Below are positions 53,240-62,936 of a stretch of 64,000 nucleotides of DNA, one piece after another. This DNA comes from Paenibacillus xylanilyticus (GTDB lineage: Bacteria; Bacillota; Bacilli; Paenibacillales; Paenibacillaceae). A program made the translations under genes and the position numbers. The first letter of the stretch is position 1; every line of letters starts with the position of its first letter. A model generated the notes under the pieces. That model was given only the letters and a program-made list of their open reading frames with translations. It was not told the DNA's origin and ran no database searches. The stretch is from the NCBI RefSeq assembly GCF_013359935.1, contig NZ_JABMCB010000198.1, positions 62,001 through 126,000 of the forward strand, read 5' to 3'.

Positions 53240-55219
53240 ATGGTCGAGCAAATCGATATGTCGGCAGGTTCGACAGGCGGAGGACAGGGGTCTTCAGGCT
53301 ACGACGCGGACGACATTCAAGTACTTGAAGGACTGGTAGCGGTACGGAAACGGCCGGGGATGTACATCGGCAGCACCAGCACTTCAGGTCTTCATCATTT
53401 GGTATGGGAAATTGTAGACAACGCTGTCGACGAGCATCTCGCCAAATTCTGCTCCAAAATCGATATCACGCTGCATAAGGACGGTTCTATTACGGTTCAG
53501 GATAACGGAAGGGGAATTCCGACAGGTATACATAAAACAGGGATTCCTACTCCCCAGGTCGTGTTTACGATTTTGCACGCAGGCGGAAAGTTTGGTGGAT
53601 CAGGATACAAGAAATCAGGTGGTCTGCACGGCGTAGGTGCTTCGGTTACAAACGCTTTGTCAGAGTGGCTTGAAGTCGAGATCTTCCGTGATGGCAAGAT
53701 CCATCGTCAACGTTTCGAATATTGGCAGGACAAAAAGGGTGTCGAACATGTCGGGGAGCCGGTATCGGGTCTCGAAGTACTTGGTAATACCAACCGTACA
53801 GGGACTAAGGTTACGTTTAAACCCGATATTCGCGTTTTCCAAAACGGCATTCAATTGAATTATGATACACTGGCAGAGCGACTTCAGGAGATTGCTTTTC
53901 TGAACTCCGGGCTAAGAATTGTACTCAAAGACGAACGGTCAGGCAATCAGGACGAGTACATGTATGAAGGCGGAGCAAGCCAGTTTGTTGCTTATTTGAA
54001 CGAAAATAAAGATGTACTGCATGATGTCATTCACTTCTATGCGGAGAAGGACGACATCGAAGTCGAAGTGGCAATCCAGTATAACGCAGGGTATACCGAA
54101 ACGCTGGCTTCATTCGTTAACTCGATTCCCACAAGGGGCGGGGGTACACATGAGACCGGATTCAAAACAGCTTATACCCGTGTGATGAACGACTATGCAA
54201 GACGTACCAGCATGATTAAGGAAAAAGACAAAAACCTGGAAGGCAATGATCTGCGTGAAGGGATGATGGCCGTAATCAGCGTCAAAATGTCCGAAGTTGA
54301 GTTTGTTGGACAAACGAAAGATCAACTCGGCAGCGCTTCCGCTCGCAGTGCGGTCGATTCGGTCGTTTCGGAGAACATGCAGCGGTTTTTGGAAGAAAAC
54401 CCGCAAGTAGCGCAGACGCTTATTCGCAAAGCGGTTCAAGCTTCCAAAGCAAGAGAAGCTGCGCGCAAAGCCCGGGATGAAATGCGTACAGGCAAAAAAC
54501 GCAGCGAGAGTTCCAACCTGAATGGCAAGCTGACTCCAGCACAATCCAAGGATTTTACTCGGAATGAGCTGTTTATTGTCGAAGGTGATTCTGCAGGCGG
54601 TTCTGCCAAACAGGGACGTGACTCGAAGATTCAGGCCATACTGCCTCTGAAGGGAAAACCGCTTAATCCGGAAAAATCAAAGCTGGCCGATATCCTCAAA
54701 AATGAGGAATATCGTGCGATTACAGCTGCGATCGGAGCGGGCATTGGGACTGAGTTTGCCGTTGAAGACAGCAATTATTCCAAAATCATAATCATGACCG
54801 ATGCGGATACGGATGGCGCACATATTCAGGTGTTGCTGCTGACTTTCTTTTACCGTTATATGAAACCGTTGATTGATCAGGGTAAAGTGTTTATTGCTCA
54901 GCCACCGCTTTACAAGCTCACCCGCAAATCCGGCAAAATGGCAAGTGTTCGTTATGCCTGGACGGATGATGAGCTGGCGAACTACATGAAGGAATTTGGA
55001 AACAATGTCGAACTTCAACGTTATAAAGGACTGGGTGAGATGAATCCGGATCAATTGTGGGAGACGACGATGAATCCGGAGACACGGACATTGCTTAAGG
55101 TGGAGATTGTAGATGCAGCCAAAGCCGAGCGCCGTGTATCAACACTTATGGGTGATAAAGTCGATCCGCGTAAACGCTGGATTGTAGAGAATGTCGACTT
55201 TACAGAGTACGAAGAATAG
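53240..55219 (+). CDS. parE: DNA topoisomerase IV subunit B
   Basis: ATPase subunit of topoisomerase IV, which decatenates daughter chromosomes. 659 aa: GHKL ATPase domain (VRKRPGMYIGST, EIVDNAVDE, DNGRGIP, GGLHGVGASVTNALS), transducer, and TOPRIM domain (EGDSAGGSAKQGRDS, TDADTDGAHI). PLKGKPLNPEK favours ParE-like rather than GyrB, and pairing with parC supports this. Downstream gene starts 12 bases later. Confidence 0.93.
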   Translation: MVEQIDMSAGSTGGGQGSSGYDADDIQVLEGLVAVRKRPGMYIGSTSTSGLHHLVWEIVDNAVDEHLAKFCSKIDITLHKDGSITVQDNGRGIPTGIHKTGIPTPQVVFTILHAGGKFGGSGYKKSGGLHGVGASVTNALSEWLEVEIFRDGKIHRQRFEYWQDKKGVEHVGEPVSGLEVLGNTNRTGTKVTFKPDIRVFQNGIQLNYDTLAERLQEIAFLNSGLRIVLKDERSGNQDEYMYEGGASQFVAYLNENKDVLHDVIHFYAEKDDIEVEVAIQYNAGYTETLASFVNSIPTRGGGTHETGFKTAYTRVMNDYARRTSMIKEKDKNLEGNDLREGMMAVISVKMSEVEFVGQTKDQLGSASARSAVDSVVSENMQRFLEENPQVAQTLIRKAVQASKAREAARKARDEMRTGKKRSESSNLNGKLTPAQSKDFTRNELFIVEGDSAGGSAKQGRDSKIQAILPLKGKPLNPEKSKLADILKNEEYRAITAAIGAGIGTEFAVEDSNYSKIIIMTDADTDGAHIQVLLLTFFYRYMKPLIDQGKVFIAQPPLYKLTRKSGKMASVRYAWTDDELANYMKEFGNNVELQRYKGLGEMNPDQLWETTMNPETRTLLKVEIVDAAKAERRVSTLMGDKVDPRKRWIVENVDFTEYEE

Positions 55220-55231
55220 AAGGTGCTTGGA

Positions 55232-57694
55232 ATGAGTCTATCAGAACAATTTATGCCGGCCTTTCTCGAAGAGGTCGTAGGTGACCGGTTCGGTCGCTAC
55301 TCCAAATATATTATCCAGGATCGGGCAATTCCCGATGTCCGGGACGGATTGAAACCCGTGCAGCGTCGTATTCTGTATGCCATGTACGATTCCGGAAACA
55401 CGCCTGAGAAGCCTTACCGCAAATCAGCTAAAACCGTTGGGGACGTTATGGGTAACTATCATCCCCACGGTGACTCTTCCATCTATGAAGGTATGGTGCG
55501 GATGGCACAGCCATGGAAAATGGGCCATATGCTCGTGGACGGTCATGGCAACTGGGGATCGCAGGATGATGACCCTGCTGCAGCGATGCGTTATACGGAG
55601 GCCCGTTTGTCACCGATCGCGATGGAGATGCTGCGTGATATCGAGAAACGGACGGTCCTGTTTAAGGACAATTTTGATAATACGGCCAAGGAGCCGGTTG
55701 TACTTCCATCCCGGTATCCCAACCTGCTGGTGAATGGCGTAAGCGGTATTTCCTCCGGTTTTGCAACGGAGATTCCAACACATAATTTGCGTGAAGTCAT
55801 TGATGCCTGCATTGCAGTGATGGAAAAACCATCGATTGAGCTGGACGATATCATGATGTTTATCAAAGGCCCGGATTTTCCAACCGGTGGATTAATCATG
55901 GGCGGCGACGGAATTCTGGATGCTTATCGTACAGGCAAAGGAAGAATCTATCTCCGTTCCAAAACCGATATCGAAAACATGCGTGGCGGCAAGCAGCAGA
56001 TCGTAATCACAGAGATTCCTTATCAAGTGGTTAAATCCCGTCTTGTCACAGCGATGGAGAATATCCGCCTTGAGAAAAAGGTGGAAGGTATTGCCGAAGT
56101 TCGTGATGAGAGTGGACGTGACGGTCTGCGCATTGTGGTTGAATTGAAAAAAGATGCAGATGCGCAAGGGATTTTGGCATATTTACTGAAGAAAACCGAT
56201 CTTCAGGTAACCTACAATTTCAACATGGTTGCGATTGTGAACAAAGCGCCTCAGCAGCTTGGATTGAAATCCATTCTGGAAGCCTATATTGCCCATCAGC
56301 GCGAGGTTGTGACATTCCGTACCAAGTATGAATTGGAGAAAGCGGAAGACCGTGCACATGTGCTGGAAGGTCTGGTCAAAGCTCTTAACATCCTTGACGA
56401 GGTCATCGCAGCAATCAAGGCATCCAAAAATCGTCAGGACGCACAAAATAACCTGATGTGGATGTTTGGTTTCTCGGAACGGCAGGCGGACTCCATTCTG
56501 ACGCTGCAATTGTATCGTTTGACCAATCTGGAGATCACATCCCTCCAGAAAGAGCTCGATGATCTGATGAAAAAGATTGCACAACTGCGCTCCATTCTGG
56601 ATAGTGACCGCAAGCTGATTGGCGTCATTCGCAAAGAATTGATGGAAATTAGGGAGAAATACGGGATAGACCGTCGTTCGGCCATTCAAGGTGAAGTGGA
56701 AGAGCTTAAAGTAAATCTCGAAGTGCTGGTCAATGCGGAAGATGTATTTGTTACATTATCCAAAGAAGGATATGTGAAGCGTACTGGCATGCAGTCCTTT
56801 ACCCGTTCCGGAGGCGAACGCAACGGAAGCGGTGTGAAGGAAGGCGACTATATCTCCCAGGTGCTTGAAGTCAACACACTTGAAAACCTGCTTGTCTTTA
56901 CGAAAAAGGGACAGTATTTCCTCTTGCCTGTTCACCAGGTACCGGAATTCAAGTGGAAAGACCCTGGAACGGCAATAGTTAATGTTATTCCTTTAGCAAA
57001 AGATGATCGTATCGCGAGTGTGCTTGCGGTCAAATCGTTCGAAGAGGAAGGTCATAGTCTCGTCTTCGTCACACGCAAGGGCCAGGTGAAGCGTACCGAA
57101 CTGAAAGAGTACGTGACCAAACGCTCCGGTGCTGTTGCTGCTTGCAAAGTGGGCAAGGACGATGAGGTATTATCCGTACATCTGAGCACGGGTGGCAAGG
57201 ATATCATGCTGATTACCAAGGAAGCAATGGCGATCCGTTTCCGTGAGGACGAAGTTAATCCAATGGGGCGTGTATCCGGAGGTGTACGTGGTATTCAGTT
57301 AAAAGATACGGATGAAGTCGTTTCTGCCCTATGGGTGGAAGGTGATGAAGGCGAGATCGCCGTACTGTCCGATTTGGGTTATGGTAAACGTTCATTGTTG
57401 CTGGATTATGCATTGCAGAGTCGTGGAGGCAAAGGCATTGCGACATTTGAATTCAAGGAAGGCAAACGTGTGAAACCGAATGGCAGCCGCATAGCAGGGG
57501 CCTTCTACTGCAGGGAACAACGAAATGTAACGGTTATGACCAAAGAAGGGCAAGCTTATCCGATTTCTTCGGAAGGTGTACCGATTACGGAACGCAAACA
57601 TATTGGCAAGCTGCTGGTTCACGTAGACAAACAGGATGAAATCGTGGAACTTCTCATGAATTTTGATGAGAACCAACCGGCATCAACTTCATAA
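55232..57694 (+). CDS. parC: DNA topoisomerase IV subunit A
   Basis: 820 aa. Breakage-reunion domain with RAIPDVRDGLKPVQRRIL, quinolone-determining region HPHGDSSIYE, and catalytic Tyr121 in MRYTEAR; C-terminal beta-pinwheel with several SGGVRGIQL-type repeats. A degenerate QSRGGKG box appears only late (near residue 730), not at the start of the pinwheel as in GyrA, consistent with ParC. ATG 55232 has AAGGTG 7 bases upstream. Confidence 0.93.
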   Translation: MSLSEQFMPAFLEEVVGDRFGRYSKYIIQDRAIPDVRDGLKPVQRRILYAMYDSGNTPEKPYRKSAKTVGDVMGNYHPHGDSSIYEGMVRMAQPWKMGHMLVDGHGNWGSQDDDPAAAMRYTEARLSPIAMEMLRDIEKRTVLFKDNFDNTAKEPVVLPSRYPNLLVNGVSGISSGFATEIPTHNLREVIDACIAVMEKPSIELDDIMMFIKGPDFPTGGLIMGGDGILDAYRTGKGRIYLRSKTDIENMRGGKQQIVITEIPYQVVKSRLVTAMENIRLEKKVEGIAEVRDESGRDGLRIVVELKKDADAQGILAYLLKKTDLQVTYNFNMVAIVNKAPQQLGLKSILEAYIAHQREVVTFRTKYELEKAEDRAHVLEGLVKALNILDEVIAAIKASKNRQDAQNNLMWMFGFSERQADSILTLQLYRLTNLEITSLQKELDDLMKKIAQLRSILDSDRKLIGVIRKELMEIREKYGIDRRSAIQGEVEELKVNLEVLVNAEDVFVTLSKEGYVKRTGMQSFTRSGGERNGSGVKEGDYISQVLEVNTLENLLVFTKKGQYFLLPVHQVPEFKWKDPGTAIVNVIPLAKDDRIASVLAVKSFEEEGHSLVFVTRKGQVKRTELKEYVTKRSGAVAACKVGKDDEVLSVHLSTGGKDIMLITKEAMAIRFREDEVNPMGRVSGGVRGIQLKDTDEVVSALWVEGDEGEIAVLSDLGYGKRSLLLDYALQSRGGKGIATFEFKEGKRVKPNGSRIAGAFYCREQRNVTVMTKEGQAYPISSEGVPITERKHIGKLLVHVDKQDEIVELLMNFDENQPASTS

Positions 57695-57705
57695 AATGAA
57701 TGAAA

Positions 57706-57755
57706 AAGACTTTTTGCACAGCAGGTTATTCTGTCGTGTGAAGAGTCTTTTTTTG
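57706..57755 (+). terminator. Rho-independent terminator after parC
   Basis: Stem GACTTTTTGCACA/TGTGAAGAGTC with internal mismatches, 14-base loop, then seven T. Confidence 0.75.
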
Positions 57756-57923
57756 TTGTTCAAACTCGGATTAAAAGAGGCTGAACATGCGAAGTTTAAC
57801 AACCTTCGTCGATTACGGTCGATCGCTGGGAAATTGAAAAAATGCAGCAGGAATGCGGCTTTGGAGCGCGAAAAGTTAAGCTAGTGAAATGATAAACCGG
57901 GTTGCAGAGAGGAGCGATGCAAG

Positions 57924-58364
57924 ATGTACAATTCCGATTTTGCCAAGTGCTGGTCAAGGCTCACCAAGGACTACAAACTGCATATGGATCATGAACTGGC
58001 CCCCTCATTAACAGAGGCACAACTGGCTGTGCTGGAGGTTCTTGAGGATCATCAGAAAATGAAGCCATCCGATCTGATTCCTTTTTTGGCTACAACACCT
58101 GCGGCGGTAACCATGCTGCTTGACCGAATGGAGAAGAATGATTTGATCCGCAGAGTACGGGATGATCAGGATCGTAGAATCGTGTGGGTATCCTTGTCTG
58201 ACAAAGGACGTATGGAGACAGAACGGGGCATTGCCATTCGAAACGAATTTATGAACTCCGTACTGAGTAATATTTCAATGCACAACCAGCAGCTGCTCGT
58301 CTATCTGCTGGGTAAGATGACAACCCCAAAAACGAAGGAGCATGCTTTGTCTTCTACGTCTTAA
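57924..58364 (+). CDS. MarR-family transcriptional regulator
   Basis: 146 aa winged-helix dimer type. LTEAQLAVLEVLEDHQ, recognition region TPAAVTMLLDRMEKNDLI and wing RRVRDDQDRRIVWVSLSDKG. GAGAGGAGC lies upstream of ATG 57924. Monocistronic with its own terminator; its target is not evident. Confidence 0.9.
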   Translation: MYNSDFAKCWSRLTKDYKLHMDHELAPSLTEAQLAVLEVLEDHQKMKPSDLIPFLATTPAAVTMLLDRMEKNDLIRRVRDDQDRRIVWVSLSDKGRMETERGIAIRNEFMNSVLSNISMHNQQLLVYLLGKMTTPKTKEHALSSTS

Positions 58365-58380
58365 TGACGATGTATGGATA

Positions 58381-58437
58381 ATGATAACCATGGAACTCTT
58401 GCTGATTAAAGCCGGAGGACTATGGTTATTTTAATTT
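58381..58437 (+). terminator. Probable terminator after the first marR gene
   Basis: Stem ATAACCAT/ATGGTTAT with a long, partly paired loop, followed by TTTAATTTTAT. Less T-rich than the other terminators. Confidence 0.55.
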
Positions 58438-58507
58438 TATCGTGTGTGTAGAGTTTTGCCAGCTTCGGATGACTTAGAATAAATTTTAAAATATTATATG
58501 TAAAGAG

Positions 58508-58535
58508 TTGACTATGTCATTATTTTTGTTATAAT
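58508..58535 (+). promoter_or_regulatory. Promoter of the marR-transporter operon
   Basis: TTGACT (58508-58513), 16-base spacer, TATAAT (58530-58535). Confidence 0.75.
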
Positions 58536-58552
58536 AAATAATTGTTCCCCTG

Positions 58553-58572
58553 ATATTTCGTGTGCGAAATAT
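58553..58572 (+). promoter_or_regulatory. Perfect palindrome, probable MarR operator
   Basis: ATATTTCG-TGTG-CGAAATAT: 8-base perfect arms around a 4-base centre, 17 bases after the -10 and 30 bases before the marR start. The size and position suit an autoregulatory MarR site. Confidence 0.7.
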
Positions 58573-58601
58573 TATATTCCAAAAGTAAAAAGGGTGAATT
58601 A

Positions 58602-59048
58602 ATGACTGATACGTATGAAGTATTCTACATTATCAATTCGTTCCGGCAAGTAAATCAAATGCTGTTTCGAGCATTCTGGAATGAAAACAAGCAGATCGAG
58701 TTAACTTCAATTCAATTCATGGTGTTATCCATTTTGAAGGAGCGTCCATCCATTGGAATCAACGAAGTGGCTGAACTCTGTCATATGGGCAGCAGTTCGA
58801 TGAGTGCTGTGGTTGAACGTCTGGTCAAAGGTGAGTACATCGTCCGGAGCCGTTCCCATTCCGATCGCCGATCCGTCATGCTGCAAATTACGGAAAAAGG
58901 GGATAAGGTACAGCAGGAAACACACCGTTTGTGGATGGAAAGAGTATCCCCCATATTGGATATTCCAAAAGAAGACCTTGAACACCTGCTAAGAATCCAT
59001 ACACAAATGATTGAAAAGTTAGAAGGAAGAGAGATGAACAACCCATGA
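58602..59048 (+). CDS. MarR-family regulator of the adjacent drug transporter
   Basis: 148 aa from ATG 58602 (AAGGGTG 6 bases upstream; an earlier in-frame GTG at 58560 lies in the operator). Winged-helix features: IELTSIQFMVLSILKERP, SSSMSAVVERLVKGEYIV and SHSDRRSVMLQITEKG. Overlaps the transporter by 4 bases (ATGA), the classic local repressor/efflux-pump arrangement. Confidence 0.92.
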   Translation: MTDTYEVFYIINSFRQVNQMLFRAFWNENKQIELTSIQFMVLSILKERPSIGINEVAELCHMGSSSMSAVVERLVKGEYIVRSRSHSDRRSVMLQITEKGDKVQQETHRLWMERVSPILDIPKEDLEHLLRIHTQMIEKLEGREMNNP

Positions 59049-60556
59049 GTACTACCGCTGCAGCTCCATCTTCTACGATGGACAACATTAAGAAGGGACC
59101 GATTGTAGCCGCACTTTTAATTGGTGCATTCGTAGCCTTCTTAAACCAAACCCTGATGAACGTAGCTCTTCCTAAAATCATGGAAGATCTCGCTATCGGG
59201 GCCAATACAGCCCAATGGCTGACAACAGGATACATGCTCGTCAATGGCGTGCTGATTCCGGTTACCGCATATCTCATCGCCAGATTTTCAACCCGCCAAA
59301 TATTCATTACGGCGATGTCGTTATTTACCTTAGGAACACTGGTCTGCGGGATCAGTCCGAACTTTGCCGTCCTGATGGTCGGTCGTGTTATTCAAGCAGC
59401 AGGTGCAGGTATTCTGATGCCGCTGATGACCGTTGTATTCCTGACAATCTTCCCGATTGAAAAACGCGGTCAGGCCATGGGTACAATGGGGATCGCCATG
59501 ATCCTTGCTCCGGCAATTGGACCGACACTATCCGGTTATATCGTTGAACATTATTCCTGGAGACTGTTGTTCTACATCATTTTGCCGTTCTCGGTTATTG
59601 CTACTGCAATCGGAATCGCATTTGTTAAAAATGTGACACGTCAATCCAAACCGAAGCTGGATTACCCAGGCGTTATTTTGTCCACACTTGGATTTGGTAG
59701 CTTGCTGTACGGCTTCAGTGATGCAGGTACAGATGGATGGGGAAGCGCAATTGTTATCAGCTGCCTGGTCGTAGGGGCCATATCGTTGATCCTGTTCGTT
59801 ATTCGTCAGTTGACAACCGATCATCCACTGCTCGAGTTCCGCATTTTCAAATACAACATGTACACTTTAACAACAATTATTAATATGCTTGTGACAATGG
59901 CAATGTTTGCCGGTATGATTCTGCTTCCGATTTTCTTGCAAAATATTCGCGGCTTCTCACCAATTGAATCAGGCTTACTTATGATGCCGGGAGCAATCCT
60001 GATGGGGATTATGTCTCCAATTACAGGCCGCATCTTCGATAAAGTCGGCGCTCGCTGGCTGTCCGTTGCAGGTCTTGCGATTACAGCGATTACGACCTGG
60101 GGACTCAGCCGCCTGTCGATTGATACGACATATGGCTACATGATGTTTATCTATACTGCGCGTATGTTCGGTATGTCGATGTTGATGATGCCAATCCAGA
60201 CTGCCGGGTTGAACCAACTGCCACAGCGTCTGAATGCTCACGGTACAGCAATGTCGAATACACTTCGTACGGTTGCAGGTGCAATCGGTACAGCCATTCT
60301 GGTTACGATCATGAGCAGCAAATTGAAAACACACTTGGCTGATACTCTTGCCTTGGGACAGATTAATCCCAAAGATCAAGCTGCTATGCTCGGTGCTACA
60401 GCGGATGCAACCATCTACGGTGTAAACTATGCCTTTACGGTAGCTACCTGGATGACCGTTGCAGCTATGCTGCTGGCGTTCTTTATCCGTAAAACGAAGC
60501 CAGCAATTGAACCAACACCGGTTGAACAACAACAAAAAGCGAATGCAACAGCTTAA
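59045..60556 (+). CDS. MFS multidrug transporter, DHA2 (EmrB/QacA) family
   Basis: 503 aa with about 14 membrane helices. N-terminal IVAALLIGAFVAFLNQTLMN and MEDLAIGANTAQWLTTGYML, then motif C-like MGIAMILAPAIGPTLSGYI, all typical of 14-helix proton-drug antiporters. No large loop or ATPase. Controlled most likely by the coupled MarR protein. Confidence 0.92.
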   Translation: MSTTAAAPSSTMDNIKKGPIVAALLIGAFVAFLNQTLMNVALPKIMEDLAIGANTAQWLTTGYMLVNGVLIPVTAYLIARFSTRQIFITAMSLFTLGTLVCGISPNFAVLMVGRVIQAAGAGILMPLMTVVFLTIFPIEKRGQAMGTMGIAMILAPAIGPTLSGYIVEHYSWRLLFYIILPFSVIATAIGIAFVKNVTRQSKPKLDYPGVILSTLGFGSLLYGFSDAGTDGWGSAIVISCLVVGAISLILFVIRQLTTDHPLLEFRIFKYNMYTLTTIINMLVTMAMFAGMILLPIFLQNIRGFSPIESGLLMMPGAILMGIMSPITGRIFDKVGARWLSVAGLAITAITTWGLSRLSIDTTYGYMMFIYTARMFGMSMLMMPIQTAGLNQLPQRLNAHGTAMSNTLRTVAGAIGTAILVTIMSSKLKTHLADTLALGQINPKDQAAMLGATADATIYGVNYAFTVATWMTVAAMLLAFFIRKTKPAIEPTPVEQQQKANATA

Positions 60557-60623
60557 AGGTAATTCAGCTATGATTATCTCGTAATGATTTGGAATACATC
60601 TATTTCATACAGTGATTAAATGA

Positions 60624-60667
60624 AAAATAGCCTCGACAGTTTTTTAAACTGCCGGGGCTATTTTTTG
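60624..60667. terminator. Bidirectional terminator after the MFS gene
   Basis: Stem AAATAGCCTCGACAGTTT/AAACTGCCGGGGCTATTT (few mismatches) with T run on the plus side and T-rich sequence on the minus side; the gene on the minus strand ends at 60693. Confidence 0.85.
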
Positions 60668-60692
60668 GTATACGGAATTGGGTGATATGTTA

Positions 60693-61034
60693 TTACTCCG
60701 GATTCGCAGGCAGACCGCAAAAATCTGGCCCGGGATCATAACCAAACTGCTGGAGGTTAATGGTTCCATCCAGTTGAAATTCAACACCTTCGCTGATGAG
60801 CTCGGTCTCCTGCATCATGCGCGAGTGTTCATCAGGGATGGTAATCTCACCTTTGGCGTTCACGACACGGTGCCAGGGAAGGCGTTCCTTACGGCTCATG
60901 GAGTGAAGAATGCGCACTACCTGTCTGGCCGCACGTGGACTGCCCGCATGGGCTGCAATCTGGCCGTAGGTCATTACCTTACCTTCCGGTATGGCTGCGA
61001 TAATGGCTACGACTTGTTTAGTGAACGGTGTCAT
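60693..61034 (-). CDS. Alkyltransferase-like protein (ATL), MGMT family without the acceptor cysteine
   Basis: 113 aa. MGMT DNA-binding fold with TYGQIAAHAGSPRAARQV, but the active-site PCHR is PWHR (Trp54), so it cannot accept an alkyl group. ATL proteins bind O6-alkylguanine and direct it to nucleotide excision repair. The N-terminal domain of full MGMT is absent, and the C-terminal extension of about 25 residues is less conserved. AAAGGAAG lies upstream. Confidence 0.9.
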   Translation of the reverse strand: MTPFTKQVVAIIAAIPEGKVMTYGQIAAHAGSPRAARQVVRILHSMSRKERLPWHRVVNAKGEITIPDEHSRMMQETELISEGVEFQLDGTINLQQFGYDPGPDFCGLPANPE

Positions 61035-61144
61035 ATAAATGCTGTCTTCCTTTCTCCGTTTTGGGAAAATTCGCTGTTCCAGCAGATCTTTGTCTCAATG
61101 AATAGCAATTTATCATATTGCTGCAGTCCTGATCCGGACTCTGT

Positions 61145-61187
61145 AAAAAAACCGTGTACCCAGACGTAAATCCGGATACACGGTTTG
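61145..61187 (-). terminator. Rho-independent terminator after the RluA gene (minus strand)
   Basis: Minus-strand stem AAACCGTGTA/TACACGGTTT with an inner CCGGA/TCTGG stem, followed by TTTTT. Confidence 0.85.
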
Positions 61188-61191
61188 TCTA

Positions 61192-61920
61192 TTATCCTTT
61201 AAAAGCTTCCTCATAGACGCTGGATGGCCACTCAGCCCATGGAAACTCCCGGGGAGGCAGTGATCTTAATGTGATCTCTTCCTTGGTCACTGGATGCGGA
61301 AAAGCAGCGATGGCAGACCAGAGGGCAATCTGCTGTCCAGGTTTGTTCACACCAGCACCGTACTTTTGATCTCCGAATAGAGGACAGCCCGCTTCTTTCA
61401 TTTGAACCCGAATCTGATGGGATCTGCCGGTGTGTAGTTCAATGTGTACAAGACTGTATCGATCCGTTTGACCAATGACCCGGTAATCAAGCACTGCGTC
61501 TTTAGCGCCAGGCGTGCCTTTGGGTACAGCTGTTACTGTATTGGTACGCGCATCCTTCAGCAAAGTATGTTTTAACGTCCCCTGCTGGGCAGGCAGCTTC
61601 CCATGGACAACCGCAGCATATATTTTCCTGAAATGACGTCCCCTGACGGTCTCGGACAATCTTGAAGCCGCCTTGGAGGTCTTCGCAAAAATCATTGCAC
61701 CCCCAACGGGACGATCCAGTCTGTGAACCAGACCGAGATAGACATTGCCGGGTTTGTTGTATCTTTCTTTCAAATCCTGTTTCAACAGTGTAAGTAAATC
61801 CGGATCTCCTGAAGCATCCTCCTGGGTAGGCACATTAACGGGTTTCGTAATGCCTAAGAGGTGATTGTCTTCGAATAGTACAGGAATTCCCCCGGATGGC
61901 TTCACATGATCAGACATCAT
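61192..61920 (-). CDS. RluA-family RNA pseudouridine synthase
   Basis: About 242 aa. Catalytic Asp in VHRLDRPVGG near residue 65, with GRSHQIRVQM and GDQKYGAG. No S4 domain at the N-terminus, so it is the short RluA type; the RNA target is unknown. ATG 61920 overlaps the methyltransferase stop (TGATG); ATG 61917 is equally possible. Confidence 0.9.
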   Translation of the reverse strand: MMSDHVKPSGGIPVLFEDNHLLGITKPVNVPTQEDASGDPDLLTLLKQDLKERYNKPGNVYLGLVHRLDRPVGGAMIFAKTSKAASRLSETVRGRHFRKIYAAVVHGKLPAQQGTLKHTLLKDARTNTVTAVPKGTPGAKDAVLDYRVIGQTDRYSLVHIELHTGRSHQIRVQMKEAGCPLFGDQKYGAGVNKPGQQIALWSAIAAFPHPVTKEEITLRSLPPREFPWAEWPSSVYEEAFKG

Positions 61921-62783
61921 CAGGACTCCCAGCGGCCTAAAATACCGCAAGGCAGATCCAGCCCACTACGCGTAATTGGCAGTCCGATCTCGCCAGCAGT
62001 AATGCTGCCGCCGTATTTGGCAGACATCGTCATCGTTAACATGTTGCGCAGAACAGTTGGAGAGATGCCTGTTGTATACGAGTTGATGAGCAGGAACAGC
62101 GGATTATCCGACAAAATATCCATGCAGGACTTCAGGAATGGATACAGGTTCTGCTCCAGCTTCCATGTCTCTCCATTAGGTCCCCGGCCATAGGAAGGCG
62201 GATCCATGATAATCGCGTCATAGCGGTTACCACGACGCTGTTCACGTTGCACGAATTTGAATACATCATCGGTAATAAAACGAACAGGGCGGTCTGCAAG
62301 ACCCGAGAGTTGAACGTTCTCCTTGGCCCATTGCACCATGCCTTTGGCTGCATCCACGTGTACTACGGAAGCACCAGCATAGGCTGCTGCAACCGTTGCG
62401 CCGCCCGTATAGGCAAATAGGTTCAGCACGGAGATGGGGCGACCTGCACCTGCAATTTTATCCATCATCCAGCTCCAGTTGGCTGCTTGTTCAGGGAACA
62501 GACCCGTATGTTTAAAGCTGGTTGGTTTAATGTGAAATTTAAGGTTTTCGTATCCGATCGTCCAGCGTTCCGGAATTGGCTTTTTCATATCCCAGCTACC
62601 GCCACCGGAGGAACTGCGGTGATAGTGACCGTGCACCTGACGCCATTCATTCGTTTCTTTTTCGAGAGGCCAGATAATCTGTGGATCGGGTCTGCGCAAG
62701 ATGACATCGCCCCAACGCTCCAGTTTCTCGCCGCCTCCTGTATCGATTACTTCATAGTCCTTCCAGTTCGATGCTACGTACAT
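61920..62783 (-). CDS. Class I SAM-dependent methyltransferase, probable rRNA methyltransferase
   Basis: 287 aa. SAM motif I VLNLFAYTGGATVAAA near residue 118 and target-base motif MDPPSYGRG near 195, as in RlmI/RlmK-like 23S rRNA m5C/m2G enzymes, but without a PUA domain. Coupled to the pseudouridine synthase, which also points to RNA modification. The exact target is not deducible. Confidence 0.82.
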   Translation of the reverse strand: MYVASNWKDYEVIDTGGGEKLERWGDVILRRPDPQIIWPLEKETNEWRQVHGHYHRSSSGGGSWDMKKPIPERWTIGYENLKFHIKPTSFKHTGLFPEQAANWSWMMDKIAGAGRPISVLNLFAYTGGATVAAAYAGASVVHVDAAKGMVQWAKENVQLSGLADRPVRFITDDVFKFVQREQRRGNRYDAIIMDPPSYGRGPNGETWKLEQNLYPFLKSCMDILSDNPLFLLINSYTTGISPTVLRNMLTMTMSAKYGGSITAGEIGLPITRSGLDLPCGILGRWES

Positions 62784-62936
62784 AGTTGTTTATCCATCCT
62801 TCAAAAGTCATTTGGATACTATTGTACAACAATTAAGGGCCTGTACGCCAGTTGGAGCAAGCGTAAGGATTCTTTTGCTATTGTGAAGAGGGTGTAAGAC
62901 TATATACTGAAAATGGAGCAAAGTTCAAAATTTAAT

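Noticed and set aside
57663..57884. 73-aa open frame after parC
   Set aside because: It contains the parC terminator hairpin and has no plausible ribosome site.
58377..58395. Fur-box-like GATAATGATAAC
   Set aside because: Only about 14 of 19 matches, located at the end of the first marR gene within its terminator, not at a promoter.
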